From NCBI GenBank assembly GCA_949752745.1, contig OX457026.1:23253308-23317307 (forward strand): a stretch of DNA of 64,000 nt. The letters are read 5' to 3'. Shown here piece after piece: positions 9,801 through 21,432 of this stretch. The notes under the pieces are model-generated. The model saw only the letters and a program-made list of their open reading frames with translations. It had not been told where the DNA came from and searched no databases. A program made the translations under genes and the position numbers. This stretch comes from Protula sp. h YS-2021. Its lineage: Eukaryota > Annelida > Polychaeta > Sabellida > Serpulidae. The first letter of the stretch is position 1. Each line of letters starts with the position of its first letter.

Positions 9801-12786
9801 TTCAACAACGACACGAGGACAAAAACATTATCTCTTCATGATTTGGATCAATTAGATACAGCTGAGAAATATCCGGAATGCTTTCGCTTAACGTTAAATT
9901 ATGTGGTGTCGCAAAAAGACCCGCCTCGGTCGCAGGCGAAGCTACCGTGGGAAGGCTTCACGGGGAAGGGCATCAGCCCGCGTCTCTTGTTCTCTGATCG
10001 CGAAGAGCAGCACCTGGTCATGTCCGAATTCGGCGTCTCCGAGCGGGCTCGGAAGAAGCTCGGCCGGTCGAGTAGTCAGGGCAGCTCAGAGCCAAGTCAG
10101 GACTGTACCCCTGTTGATTCGCCGGCCCACGATCCTACCCCGCCACCCCAGCCTGACGTCACCCAGAATCCTCCTCAGCAGAAGAAAAACACAGGTGCTC
10201 ACGGAAGCTTCTTCGACACGCTTGACTGGCAGGACGACACGCAGCAGCAGCAGCAGCAGCAGCAGGAGGAAAGTCCCGAGCAGCAGCTGCATCGCGAGAC
10301 ACTCCTGGACAATATGTCCAGCGACGACTCCGACAGTGAACCGCACCAGAATGCGGACATCGGCAGCGGATTCGCGTCGTTTTCGCCGCAGCCCAAGACG
10401 CAGCCGGATATTATACAATCGAACCAGACTGCTGACTTGCTGGGTAACCTGGCCCAGGCCGCCCAGGGCACCTCACAACAACCCGCCGAGAATGTAGATT
10501 TACTGAATATGGGTGCTGCATCGACTAATGTTGAACAAGTGACCAATGGCGTTAATTTATTAGATATTGGCGCCCCAGAACCAAGCAATATAGACTTGTT
10601 AGCAGGAGTCATGTCTTCGGACACTAAACCAACCAAAGGAAATGCTTCTAACAACGCCGAACTGTTTGGAGACTTCGACGCATTCCAGCAGGGCCAGGCT
10701 CATGGTGCCAATCAAAATTCTTTTGACATATTCCAGTCCGGCAAAGGGTCATCAGGCCTGGATGACCTGCTTGCTCCATCGTCAGCTGCTAGCAAGAAAT
10801 CTCCCGTGGCTACTCCCAAGCCAGCCGAAACCAAGGACGACTTCCTGTCGTTCCTGGAGGACCCATCGAAGCAGCCCACTTCCGGTGCGAGCGACGATCT
10901 GATGGGGAACTGGAACAGTGCCAACATTACGAGCATTCCCCGCAACAACAGCCTGAACAACATGCCGCGGAACAGCTCGACGGGCTCCGGGCTTAGCGGC
11001 ATGGGTCAGCCCGGCGCGCTGGGCCAGCCCGGCACGATGGGCATGCATGGTGGTAGTGTGGGCTCAGGCATCAATGCCATGAACGGGGCGCAACAAAAAG
11101 CTGATCCTTTTGCCAATCTGGGTAAGATCCTTTTGCCGATATTTCATTTTTAACGTTTGATTAATATATACATCGAATGCCATGTATTTCAAAGGTTAAT
11201 TCTGTGGAATTCTGTGGACAAAGTGTTGTGTCTTGGAATCCATGGTTGCTCTCAGACTACTTTGGCAAATAAACTGTGGGAAGAACTGTTGTTCTGATGC
11301 ATTCCTTTATTTCCAAGGAGGTTTCGGCTTTGGCTCACAAAACAAAACGCCAATGAATGCCATGCCACAAAGCCAGCGCCCGATGGGCCAGCAGGCAGCC
11401 ATGGCGGGCATGAGCTCAGGCGCTGCCATGGGTGGCATGGGCCGAGGGACGACGAGCCCCATGGGCGGCTCCACACCGACGTGGGGCAACAGCCCTAAGC
11501 ACCAGGCACAGGCGGCAGCTACCCACACCCAGCAGCAGCAGCAGCAAAAGAAGCCACAGCAGCCGCAGCGCAACTACACGAGTGTGATAGGCGACAGGAC
11601 GGACAGAGGTCTCAACAGGCCGCATGGTGGGTGAAGCCCTAGGGGCGGATAGAATCCAGTGGTGGCGGAGGGGGGGGGGGGCGATGATTGAAAGGAAGTA
11701 AGTTACGGGTTATGAGGGAAGGCAACTTTTTGCTACTGGTTGCGCGGGGACGAAGAGTTTCAATTTATGGAGTGAATGGAACCGCTGTTGTGAAAGGTCG
11801 AAAAAGTTAATGAGAGATAAATTTTCTGGAGATAGCTATGATAAAGTTATGAAAAATCTGAATCAATATTTGTCGAATTAAGTGAGATCTGTGCTTGATG
11901 TTACAGCTATGGGTCGGCCTAAGGTCAGTGAGAGCACATTCGATGACCTTCTGGGAGGATTCAGTGCAACAAGAAAGGACGATGGGCCAAAAACGATTAA
12001 AGATATGCGCAAAGACCAACTGTCAAAGGACGTCGATCCGGACACACTTAAGGTGAGAAAAGACTGAAGCTTAAAGTCGTGAAAATATTAAAGAGTGAAG
12101 GAGAATAGAAAATTACATTGTTATGCCAGTGATTTGTCCCCTCTGACTGGATCCTGTTTTTATAGGTGCGTGAGTGGGTGGAAGGCAAGGAGAAGAACAT
12201 CCGGGCCCTGCTGTGCTCCCTGCACCTGGTGCTGTGGGAGGGTGAGAGCAAGTGGAAGGAAGTGGGCATGCACCAACTCGTCACGCCCGAGGGGGTCAAG
12301 AAGTGCTTCCGCCGGGCCGTGCTCGTCGTGCATCCGGATAAGGTACATTTTTGTATGGCGCCCTAATATAAGACAACACCCGTACTTTAATTTTTGTTGG
12401 GTGTTCCTCATAAATTACAACTCGATGCGTGAGGAGTCATATATATTAATCAGGGAGGTGAGAAGGGGGTGGGGGTAGAGGAAGTGAGTTGCCATATACG
12501 GCATAACTCGCTAACTCAGAGTCTACAGAAACGGTAAATCGATGCTTTTAAGAAAGGATTTAAAGAAAGTGTTTCAGTAAAACTTATGGAGAAAAAGAAT
12601 TGTCATTTCAGAGAGAGAACGCTCTGAGCCGCCGATGCCCTTTGGAATGCATAAAGCTTCGTGTTTTTTATTCCGCAGCTTGTTGGTCAACCTCATGAAA
12701 ATCTTGCGAGGAATATCTTCTACGAGCTGAATGACGCGTGGTCGGCCTTCGAGGAGGAAGGCATGAAGGCTTTATATCCGCAGTAA
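2338..12786 (+). CDS. GAK: Cyclin-G-associated kinase (auxilin-2) orthologue, 18 exons, 5' end not found
   Basis: GAK recruits Hsc70 to clathrin-coated vesicles for uncoating and phosphorylates AP adaptor mu subunits; it acts in the cytosol, at the trans-Golgi and at the plasma membrane. I traced the exons by homology and splice phase: 2338-2399, 3551-3623, 3876-3977, 4576-4715, 5116-5241, 5786-5875, 6434-6569, 6727-6840, 7398-7608, 7877-7926, 8334-8482, 8635-8891, 9163-9276, 9557-11121, 11318-11626, 11907-12052, 12166-12342, 12679-12786. All phases join in one frame, giving about 1,308 codons, close to the usual 1,300 or so for the family once about 45 missing N-terminal residues are added. 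Domain order is kinase, PTEN-like, C2, linker, J domain, so this is GAK and not the kinase-less auxilin DNAJC6. All donors are GT except the one after 3623, which reads GC. A polyadenylation signal AATAAA is at 12922. Confidence 0.96.
2505..3235. mobile_element. Foldback element A with 8-bp target duplication (GAK intron)
   Basis: A 731-bp non-coding element with inverted ends of about 120-130 bp. The left arm runs from GGGTCTAGGACGATTCCCCC; the right arm, read in reverse complement, runs GGGAACAGGACAATTCCCCC. Both arms are degenerate repeats of a phrase like GACAATTCCCCCC, then a pyrimidine/purine-rich stretch. The 8-bp sequence ATTGAAAC is directly repeated at 2497-2504 and 3236-3243, exactly abutting the ends. 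The inside (2640-3100) has no transposase. It lies in the intron between the glycine-loop exon and the helix-C exon. Confidence 0.9.
3085..3104. repeat. (GA)n microsatellite
   Basis: A short perfect GA run inside foldback element A, next to its right arm. Confidence 0.9.
5270..5476. repeat. GTCGTC phrase cluster in GAK intron
   Basis: The words GGTCGTCA, GACGAC and TTGACGACTGG recur in both orientations over about 200 bp directly after the DFG exon. This resembles the phrase-built inverted arms of other elements in the window on a small scale. No target duplication was recognised. Confidence 0.5.
5950..6433 (+). repeat. Tandem array of 3'-splice-junction-like 40-bp units
   Basis: About twelve degenerate copies, each 38-42 bp, of a unit that reads TTGTTGCAG then GCACTGGGTTGTGTACTGTT and CATGCC. 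This is the same as the polypyrimidine tract, AG and first bases of the real exon starting at 6434. Copy starts fall near 5952, 5994, 6033, 6071, 6113, 6154, 6194, 6235, 6274, 6314, 6355 and 6394. Within the array a three-unit block has a period of exactly 120 bp: 6181-6300 and 6301-6420 differ at one base. Both strands are open through it, giving 186-codon shadow ORFs. Confidence 0.95.
6978..7007. repeat. Hairpin with CCGAC-TTT-GTCGG core
   Basis: AACCCAGCCGAC and GTCGGACTGGGTT form a near-perfect stem around a three-base loop in a GAK intron. A similar hairpin occurs at 58402-58421. It looks like the end of an interspersed repeat. Confidence 0.6.
7398..9900 (+). CDS. GAK: GAK: PTEN-like and C2 domain exons
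   Basis: Exon 7398-7608 encodes the low-complexity linker after the kinase, ending [18 protein letters not shown]. Exon 7877-7926 encodes [14 protein letters not shown], the conserved start of the PTEN-like (tensin) domain. Exons 8334-8482 and 8635-8891 give the core, including [14 protein letters not shown]. The phosphatase signature C-x5-R is altered, with alanine where the catalytic arginine should be; human GAK has the same change, so the domain is a lipid-binding pseudophosphatase. Exon 9163-9276 bridges into the C2 domain, which fills the first part of the large exon 9557-11121 ([35 protein letters not shown]). PTEN-like plus C2 places the protein on phosphoinositide membranes at coated pits. 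Confidence 0.94.
9900..11626 (+). CDS. GAK: GAK: clathrin/adaptor-binding linker
   Basis: The remainder of exon 9557-11121 and exon 11318-11626 encode a long disordered segment rich in Q, S, P, G and M. It starts with the conserved PPWE-like motif LPWEGF and LFSDREEQ, then carries repeated short clathrin- and adaptor-binding style motifs: DLLGNL, VDLLNM, NLLDIG, IDLLAG, DDLLA and ADPFANLG (DPF). Two CAG-coded glutamine runs are present: eight codons at 10242-10265 and a second near 11532. The segment ends in RNYTSVIG, matching the conserved NYxSVIG sequence before the J-domain helices. Function in clathrin and AP2 recruitment is inferred from the family. The ORFs seen in the other frames here are composition artefacts. 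Confidence 0.92.
11907..12786 (+). CDS. GAK: GAK: J-domain exons and stop codon
   Basis: Exon 11907-12052 encodes [15 protein letters not shown] and [16 protein letters not shown], the conserved auxilin-type extension. Exon 12166-12342 encodes the J domain core, with [16 protein letters not shown] and the diagnostic HPD tripeptide followed by K at its 3' end. Exon 12679-12786 encodes the last helix ([14 protein letters not shown]) and ends YPQ-stop at 12784-12786. HPD is required to stimulate Hsc70 ATPase, and it is intact. The spacing and extra loop are those of auxilin-type J domains rather than of general DNAJ proteins. Confidence 0.96.
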
Positions 12787-15700
12787 TGTACGAGTGTACG
12801 AAGTGCTGAGGTATCGCGGCTTTATACCGAATCATTGTCACACTGTTTTCGAGCGTCGTGTAATTTAATATGATTCGTCGAAAATATTTGACATCTAAAA
12901 AAAATGAGGTTCTGAGTATTTAATAAAGCGTATTCCTTCTGTGCTAATTTCTTTGAAGACAGAAGTATATTTATTTGTGACTGTAATAGATCGAAAAAGA
13001 AAAAGGAGCGGGCTTGTGTTTTTTTCCATTATACCCTTCGTCAACACTCATCACGGTATAAACAGGACCGTTGAGATAAATGATGGGGATATCTCTTACT
13101 GTGTTCCTTGCCGTCTTCTCCTCCTTCATTGCTGATTGTTCACTGATCAGAGCATGTAACCTCTGCCACCCGAGACAGGGCTCAGTGTTACACAGTGTTA
13201 CCCAGTGTTACACAGTGACTCGTTTCTCTGTTACAGAGCCCTGCGTGATGGACTCCGAAAACGCAGTGCAAGAATTCAACAGAACGTAAAATATATGTAT
13301 TAAAATAATCTAGAGACCGGTTATTCTGAGCGAATGTTACGTGTTTCGTTGTTTAGTTTTGCGAGTCAACACCGTCACGTTCCGTGTAAAGTTAGGTCAA
13401 CGGGACTGTCAAGTCAGAGATTTTGAACAACTATAGAAATCAGGGTCAGAGTTCTTCAAGCTGCTCCATACCACTGCTATTACTAACGGTTGATTTGTTG
13501 TGCGTAGTTTATCGAATGAGTTTTCGCAAAAAGCACGCACATTCTAGTTTTATGGTTTTAAAAATAACTTGTGATTTTTGTTTACTGAAAGTATGTTACA
13601 ACTTCGCTTTTAATTATAATAATCAGCGCATTTGGTGTCATTTCGTCGAGCGCTTGTCAGATTTAACAGGTATGGGAATAGTTACTATGAGTTAATAAGA
13701 AAATGCTGAAATGACTAGCTGCGTTGCCGAGGGTCTTCCTTTCCTGTGATTTATAGGAGAGCCGTTTAATTGTGGGCCATTCGTCTTGAAGTGTTTACAC
13801 GTGTTTTCCTGATACGTAGTTTTCCTCAAGCGTTTGGTTTGGTGGAATGCAGACCTCATTGTTGTTTATCCCATCACTAGATGTAATTGATATCGTGGCC
13901 CACTGCCCTTGGGCATTCCGTTAACGTAGACAATCCTCTGGGCAGGGCTCGAACAGCACAAATATTGCGTCACTTCGAGGAAACCTATTTCGACTTTCAA
14001 GCCTGATCAGACATGGTAGTGTTTCGGTGGATGTTCTTGTTTTTGTGGTCAGTGTAACTTTGTTTGAAGTGGAGTTTCGTGGCACTTGACACAACAATGC
14101 AGTCGACTCAAGCCGGTGTATAAAGTCTGCTGAAATCGAAAGGTTATACTGACATTTTTTTATGTTTGGGGCAGAATTGAGTGTGACCTTGTTGATAAAT
14201 CTTGGTTGTTTTATTCATTTTACCACAACTTGATTTTTGCCCCGTTTCAAGAACAAGGAAAAATAAAAATCGTGGTTTAAATGGTTCCTATGGAATCCGT
14301 CAAACGAGAAGAATTACTGGTAATAATGATGACCACGATTATAGCGACGCCTGTGGATGACGATATTTTCGAATGCAGCAGTGTGATTTCCTCAAGCCCC
14401 TTTCGGTATCATCGTATTACTCATAAACTTGTTGAGAACAACAAGACTGGTACGACATCACGATTGAGATGACCCCCAGTGGGTCGTTACAGTGGGGATC
14501 TTCTGTGTGTAATGTCGACAGTAGGAAATTTCCACATGATGCCATTATAATTGTCCACATCAAATGATTGTTCTTGCTCTTGCCATAGAACTCTAACATT
14601 CCAGATTTTAAGTAAAAAAAAAATGATTGGTGATATTACATTCAGCTGGTAATGCACAGTGAAAATGGTTGAGGGTAACCATCTTATAATCTGAATCTTC
14701 TGTTCCTCTTCTGCAGTTTCTATAATGAGCTTTGTAAATACTTAAAAACGATATGCATTTATAATTTTCATGCACGGCTAAAAGTTTTTGTCATGTTTTA
14801 CAAAACAGTTTTGGCATTTCCACCACCCAGATCAGGTACGGAACAGTTGGGTGCTACGAGAATTCTAGCCCTCCCTCCCCCCTCCCCTACCAGCCCCCCC
14901 CCCCCCTTCCTTCCGCACAGTTGTAATGAAAGAAATTAGCATATAGTAACAGGAAAAAGGACCTGTTTTGGGCCCCTTAGCCTTCACCTAAACCCCATCC
15001 TGAATTTGTATCCCCTTGGTACCAGCAAGTATGACTATTTTGACTACCTTATGTGAAAAAGTCGTGTTTCTGCATTGCTATCCTTGCGTGACATATTCAC
15101 CGGAATTATTCCTGATTTAGTTTATATTTTAATATCGGTTTGACTTTACATTTTAATATCGGTTTGATTTTATTTTTGTTTAGCTCAGCTTCAATTTTTC
15201 ATTTCTTTCTAGCACATGTTTGATTTGCTTGACAAAGAACTGTAAAAGAGACAAAAAAATGGGCAGTGCTTCAGAATGGTTCGCATTGTTTTTTTTAAAG
15301 CAATACTTTGCAGTTTATGAGAGTGTTATTGTTTTAAGTATGGTGAGAGTATGTGGGCCAGTATTTTACTTTTTTCACACAAGTAAAAGCGATTCTGTAC
15401 TGCTTTTGGACGTCTTAATGTGATTTGTTAAGCGTGGTCTTCGGAATAGTCACACGATTCTTCATAATTTAACTATTTATGCAAGAAACATTTGCATTAA
15501 CTTCAACAGAAACAGCTTTTGAAGACGGATTAAAAGTTCAAAAATGCCCGGTTTGTATTTTTGCTTGTTCCTTATTGAAGAAACTGAGTTTTAACTGCCA
15601 TCAAAGTTGTTTTGAACACAACGTACTGAATAATATTATGGGAATAATGGTCAAAATATAGTGATGGGCATAGTGTTTAATGACTGGGAAATATACGTAA

Positions 15701-16500
15701 AATGTATAACACACGTATGCAGTAGGATAACTTGTATCGTGAATTCGCTTGGGAGGAGAGGTTGGAGGGGGGGGGGGTGAATTGTTGGAGGGGGGGTGAA
15801 GGGAGGGTAGGTAGATATGGGCGGTGTAACAGAGTGAACTTCATTATATTCGAGTTTGTGCTTCAGATAATATTTCATAGTTTACAGTCTTTTGTTGTAG
15901 AAAATTGTTTCCAAAATGCATTGAAAACGAGTTGTTAGTGTTAGACAAGATTTTCTAAGATATCTGTTGTACGTTCGAAACACGAACTTCCATGCTTGCA
16001 TGTGAGTAACATTCCTCTAGTCAACAGTTTAGTAATATGGGTCAAAATATGTAAAAAGTTAGAAAGTCAGCGTATCTTACACGGTGTGTAGATTTGCGGT
16101 AATTCTATTGTATAGTAGTGAGCAAGAATCGAGAGAAAAGATGTCTTAATGTTAATCGTTTTAGGGGCTTGAAAAAAGAAAATGGTTTAGTTAAGGTAAA
16201 TTATATGTGGATAATAGTTCATTTGATGTTGTAATTGTTAACTAAGAGACAATATTAAGAAGCTCAAAAAAAAAAAAACGATAGATTTTGTTATGTTTGG
16301 TGAAGTCTGAATGTAAAATTAATCCAGATGTGCAATATTAGTAAAGAGTGTGTTGGAGGGACGTGTTAATTGTATATTTTTTCCGGGTTTTTGGAAATAG
16401 AAAACTTGGACAATGTTGAGTTGATTTGGGAGTGCGCCAGCAATAAACACGGAGAAAGCCTATTTTCCTGCCGTTTTCTTTATTTCCGATTTTAGTTACT
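12787..16500 (+). other. GAK 3' region: possible long 3' UTR or intergenic DNA
   Basis: After the GAK stop a canonical AATAAA is at 12922. Another AATAAA lies at about 16441. The 3.7 kb between is AT-rich, carries C runs near 14890 and G runs near 15770, and shows no ORF with recognisable homology and few repeats. Whether transcripts extend to the distal signal cannot be told from sequence. Confidence 0.4.
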
Positions 16501-16729
16501 GATTTATTTGCAAAGTCTTGAATATAATTGAGATATACCTATATTTGAATAAGCCGTCATCGAGGACAGTCCCTAACTGGAATGCAGCGATTGCGACCTT
16601 GACCTTGAAATTGAGTCAAGGTCAAAGTGTGAATATCGTGCACCCACCCGCTATGGCAGGTCATGTACACGTATATAGTCAATGTTATGGGAACAGAGAT
16701 CAGTGTGAGGTAACAACCGGAGGTGGACG

Positions 16730-16830
16730 GAAAACGGGAACCGCCCAAAACGACAACGGCCTAAAACAAAAACGGCCCAAATCGAAAACGGCCCAAAAAG
16801 GTGGAAGAAAACGACCCATGTTTTTTTATG
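16730..16830. repeat. Phrase cluster AACGGCCCAAA
   Basis: At least four variants of AAAACGGCCCAAAA in about 100 bp. It is a possible single arm of a foldback element. A related phrase (GGCCGTTTTCTCCC) recurs in the other orientation at 20325-20465, but the two arms do not align well enough to call one element. Confidence 0.5.
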
Positions 16831-17577
16831 AACTGTGTTATGTTGTTATCACATTCTGCACCAACTTATACTTACAAGGCGTGTAATTAACACTTTAATC
16901 ATCACTTTTGAGGAAGTCGGTCTTCACTTTATGCCAATTGCTGAATCTCCGAAAGTTGAGAGCTCTTTTGAAACTCGCTTTCATCGTTGATTGCAATTTA
17001 CTTTATTCTTAATTGCATCTCTCCGAATGTTTAAAAGGTCTTTGACCTTTTGAATTAACAATTTGGCTAGCAGCCGAAAGCTTATTTGATGACGTCATAA
17101 TACGTGGATGTAGTTTCGTTTTGGAGAAAGGTGCAAGAGCTTTCTACCCCCAACCCTTCCCCTCTCTCTCCCCCCCCCCCCCCCGCATACCACACCTCAG
17201 GTCAAGTACAGGACCACGTCAAGCTGCATTTTACTGCCCTACATTCCGGAAGCCCATATTTTATCATCTTTCGAGCAGATTGCGTCAAGAGCCAATGAGC
17301 AACTGAAATCACTCGTGAGATACGTCAAGGACACACGGATAACTAACCCCAGACTGCCCCTCGCCCTCCTTCATACACGCAAAAAGCTGAGGTTTCTAAA
17401 AGAGAGCAGTCCGTAATAATAACGACGCTGAGGGCTGGCATAATCGGTTAAACAGAAAGGCCTTCAGTTATACCGCCTGGTATTATTGCTACAGCGAAGC
17501 AAAACTAGACCGTTTTCGCTACCGAGTAGCGAAAATTAGACTTGGGGGTCACAAAAAAGTGCGATTTTGAACTCTTA

Positions 17578-18115
17578 ACCTCTTACATATCGTCTTTTAG
17601 GTCCAAAGGATCGAAAATAAGCTCAAAATCGTTCTATCTCTAACCGTTTTCAAGATAATGTTAACTTTCGGTTTCTGGCTTTGATCATGGCCAAGGAGGT
17701 CAAGGTCGCCGAGGTATCTCTTACATATCATCTTTTAGGTCCAAAGGGTCGAAAATAAGCTCAGAATAGCTCTATCTCTAACCGTTTTGAGGATAATAGC
17801 CCACTTCCGGTTTTTTACTTTGACCATGAGCGAGCAGGTCAAGGTCATCGAGGTACCTCTTACATATCGTCTTTTAGGCCCAAAGGGTCGTAAATAAGCT
17901 CAAAATCGCTCCATATCTAACCGTTTTCGAGATAATTGTCAACTTCCGTTTTTGACTTTGACCATGCCCGAGGAGGCCAAGGTCACCGAGGTACCTCTTA
18001 CCTATCGTCTTTTAGGCCCAAAGGGTAAAAAGTAAGCCCAAAATCGCTCTATCTCTAACCGTTTTCGAGATAATGGCTCACTACCGATGTTTGACTTGGC
18101 CATGGACGAGGATGT
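17578..18115. repeat. Tandem repeat, ~139-bp unit, four copies
   Basis: ACCTCTTACATATCGTCTTT starts at 17578, 17715, 17854 and 17993. Each unit also contains TCTCTAACCGTTTTCGAGAT and GAGGTCAAGGTCACCGAGG-like text. This is a typical invertebrate interspersed repeat with internal tandem structure. Confidence 0.92.
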
Positions 18116-18600
18116 TAATCGTTCTCTAAGGTCATGGATTAAAAAGAAATGCGGATTTTACAGCGTCTAATCACCCTCTATAAGTGAGCCACATTTCATC
18201 ACTCTTTAGCAATTGGGAAAAACCCAAGCGCCGCAGCCAACTTAAAATTGCACACGCATGCTGTGATGGCTTTTATTGGGAGTTGGGCGATCAATACACC
18301 GAGGCTGATATCATGCCAGTTTGATTTACTGCTCTCAGCTTCTTGCCGCCTGTTTCGCAAATTTGTTTTGTCGTTTTTCAATTGAAAAATTAAGCGAATT
18401 AAAAAAATACAGGAGGATCAACTAGACATACTGAAGGTTATCATATCCAAAATCCATCCTTCTAGCCCTAACGGCCTCTGACTAGTTCCACGGACAAACT
18501 CAGAAAAAAACGGAAAAACATGCCACAAATGCGGCTAAAATTTCCGCACAAATTCAATACACTAGGGGATTTTGGCAAATCCCCAAGTGTAATTAGTGCT

Positions 18601-18748
18601 TGTCCAACAGCAGCTGGTCAGAGAAACAAAACTCGAATCACTTCAAATCAGCTGCTGAAAAAAAAGATGCTTGCGTAGCGGTTCCGGTGTTCCGTTGTGA
18701 GAAACATCCCCACGAGGAGAAACAACATGACTTAATCGTGGCCGACCA
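18601..18748 (+). pseudogene. Possible exon fragment with B-box-like cysteine/histidine motif
   Basis: The frame from about 18601 reads through to CEKHPHEEKQHDLIVADQ, followed by gtaagc, a good donor. The CEKHPHEE start and VAD ending resemble the beginning and end of a TRIM-type B-box, but the middle zinc ligands are missing. No neighbouring exons were seen, so this is at best a degraded fragment. Confidence 0.2.
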
Positions 18749-19049
18749 GGTAAGCAAACAATCGGGGTTGCTTAGAAGCTAAGTAATTGTGGTTGAAAAT
18801 AAAGGACACGGCGTTATTTTAAAGGAAACTTTAAAAGGGAAATAACAGTCATTTCTCACTGTATTTTATTTAACAATAACTATGTAATATAATGCAACAG
18901 GGTTTTCCTTTTCTAATACACTGGAAAGGTGCAATCCAGCTGTTTAAGAACTAGACTGGCCAGTGTTTTTATTAAAACAAAAACGGATATGTCTCCCCCC
19001 CCCCCCCCCCCCCAATCAGTCACGTGGAAAAAATTCCTTGCTTAAAAGT

Positions 19050-19600
19050 ACAACATTGGCGAGCTAAAAAAATTTAAAAATCGCCAAAAATACATTTTTA
19101 CAGAAAATGAAAAAAAAACTTCCCAGTTAACATTTGCACTGTATATGGGTTCTTCTTGTTCTTCTTTCAGTCTAATCCAACGGAGATATCTCAACACTAT
19201 GGCAAAAAAACTTAAAAATCAGAAATTTAAAAAATCGCCAAAAATACATTTTCAACGGAAATTATCAAAAACTTCGGCAGTATACATTTGCGCTATATGT
19301 GTGTTCTTCTTGGGACGTCTGAGCCTTATCCAACGAACTGTTTTGGAGATTTAGCCTGCCACAGTAACAAAGCACGACACCCCCCCCCCCCCCATGTCCA
19401 AAAATTTGCCAAAAATAGAATTTTTGAAGGAACGAAAAAAATAATACGGGCATCATCTAAACATGTACCTCAATATGTATGTATGTTTTGAGAAAAATCG
19501 ACTCATACTTTCATAAGACCTCACTGCGGACAGACGGGCGGACGGACACAGCAAAAACTATATATGTCTTCCTTTGGGAGAGACATATAATGAATACATT
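19050..19600. repeat. Interspersed repeat with two ~155-bp units
   Basis: AAAAATCGCCAAAAATACAT with a following CATTTGC-CTATATG-TTCTTCTTG block occurs twice (about 19070 and 19230). The repeat ends with a GGACAGACGGGCGGACGGAC tail, the kind found at the ends of many mollusc repeats. Confidence 0.6.
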
Positions 19601-20324
19601 GTTTAGTTAAACTGATATCTGATACACGACAAAATATCTCGTGAAAAAAATTCGAAGACATACAAAAGGAATCTTCGTGAAATTTGTTGTTTAATATTCC
19701 AATATCTCAGCTCTCAAATGGTTTAAGTATAATTGCATTGGATTTAATCCAGTGCTGGCCTGCACACAGTTTTACAAATTTATTACTGAGATTTTGGATT
19801 AAGGACAATTGCAATTGTTCTTTTATTACCGAGAACTTTGAGTATAGGATATTCCTATTGCCCTATTAAAGTGAAATAATCAAGTTATTTCAAACATCTT
19901 GTATCATTTATTGCATAACATGCAGCCCAACTTATTTATTGACTTCTTAAACACTATACGTTAAAATAAAAAAATACTTGAAACCCCCTTATCTGTTGTT
20001 CAAACACAACCCCTTTCAGAGAAAAATGCTAGAACTTGAGAAAAGCGCCGTGCTCAGAAACAACCCTGCCCCCTTTTACTTGCAAAACCCCTTTCCCATA
20101 GACTCCCATAGTAAAAGGATGTTTCTCCGCACGGATGTTTCTCAGCACAAAACACCGGCCTTATACACTACAAAAGCCAGAATCAGATTGCTACGGATAA
20201 TGGTTGCAACTGAAATCGATTGAAGTGTGAATATAGAAATGCAAATTAACTTTGTTTCGTGTATTAATTTCAGGTTCACCTTACCCTTAGTAATAATAAA
20301 TTAGTTCAAATGTTCTCAGTATAA

Positions 20325-20465
20325 AATCCAGGCCGTTTTCTCCCGCCAAAATTATTTTACTTTCTCCCTTATTTATAAAAAAGTGGGCCGTTTTCTCCCA
20401 CTTGCACACCACAATGTTTTTTGGCCGTTTTCTCCCACCCGAATTTGGGCCATTTTCTCCCGATA
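20325..20465. repeat. Phrase cluster GGCCGTTTTCTCCC
   Basis: Four variants of GGCCGTTTTCTCCCAC in 140 bp, built like the arms of the foldback elements. No partner arm was recognised nearby. Confidence 0.55.
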
Positions 20466-21119
20466 CCACGGACAACACCCAAACCTATAATCTGCATCGG
20501 TGCCTAAAGCCACAAAATGGTATTCATATATTACCTGTTTTTATTCCTTCACAATTTTCCTAATACAGAATAATAAGACATATTATAATAATATACTAAT
20601 ATTTCATCGTAACCTGTGATTACTCGTCGGGACACATTTTAACTCACCGCCAAGTAATTTCTAGCTTTTAACTCACCGCCAAGTAATTTCTACGCTTTCC
20701 GAGACCAAAGACTGTTTACTACTAGTAGTTTATAGTCTTTGCCGCGACCCAGCATCTGTACACATTTGGGTTGGCTCATATAAACTCCCTCCCCCTCCCC
20801 CATTCCCCATTATTTGAAATAAGAATGTATCAAGCGAATCAAATTTTGATATTTTTTTGTCTTGGAGTCTATTCCTGAGTAGACTAGCAATGCTCAGTTT
20901 TAGTGATGTATCTAGACCACCATAAAAGTTTTACGGTCATTAGTTGACATATTAATCTATTCCGGAATACACTGTGTCCAAAGTTCTTATTAAGCCGAGG
21001 ATACAAATATCTAATTTCTTATTTGCTTGATGTATTCTCATTTTAGATAACAAAGGGTGTTACATTTTCAGTGGAATTAGCGCAGAGCTGTAGCCTGGCT
21101 GTATGCATGTGTGTGTGTG

Positions 21120-21432
21120 ACTGACTGTGGATATGTTGTTCTTGAGGTATGTCAACACGTGTTACAATCCGTTTACACGTGGAGAAAAAACTTTCTGCAT
21201 GCAGTACAGACTATGTGCATGTGGTTATAACTGTCTACACATGCTACAGACCCAGTCTACTTGTGCTTCAATCTCAGTCTGCACATGCACACGAACTCTT
21301 TCGGCATGTGTAAACTTTATATATGTGGTGCAACCCTTGTCTACATGTGGCACAAACTCTGCCTACACGTGGTAAAAACTGCCTGCATGTCCTGTGATAA
21401 AAATTCCCATCTACACATGGTACAAACTCTGT
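21120..21432. repeat. ~22-bp minisatellite overlapping the GPCR stop codon
   Basis: Degenerate units of TCTACACATGGTACAAACTCTG run for about 300 bp. The last unit supplies, on the minus strand, the final codons (SLYHV) and the TAG stop of the GPCR gene at 21411-21413. Confidence 0.8.

Noticed and set aside
9901..10654. Long ORFs in other frames and on the minus strand over the GAK linker
   Set aside because: GC-rich, Q/S/P-coding sequence leaves alternative frames open. The conserved frame is fixed by C2 homology and splice phase.
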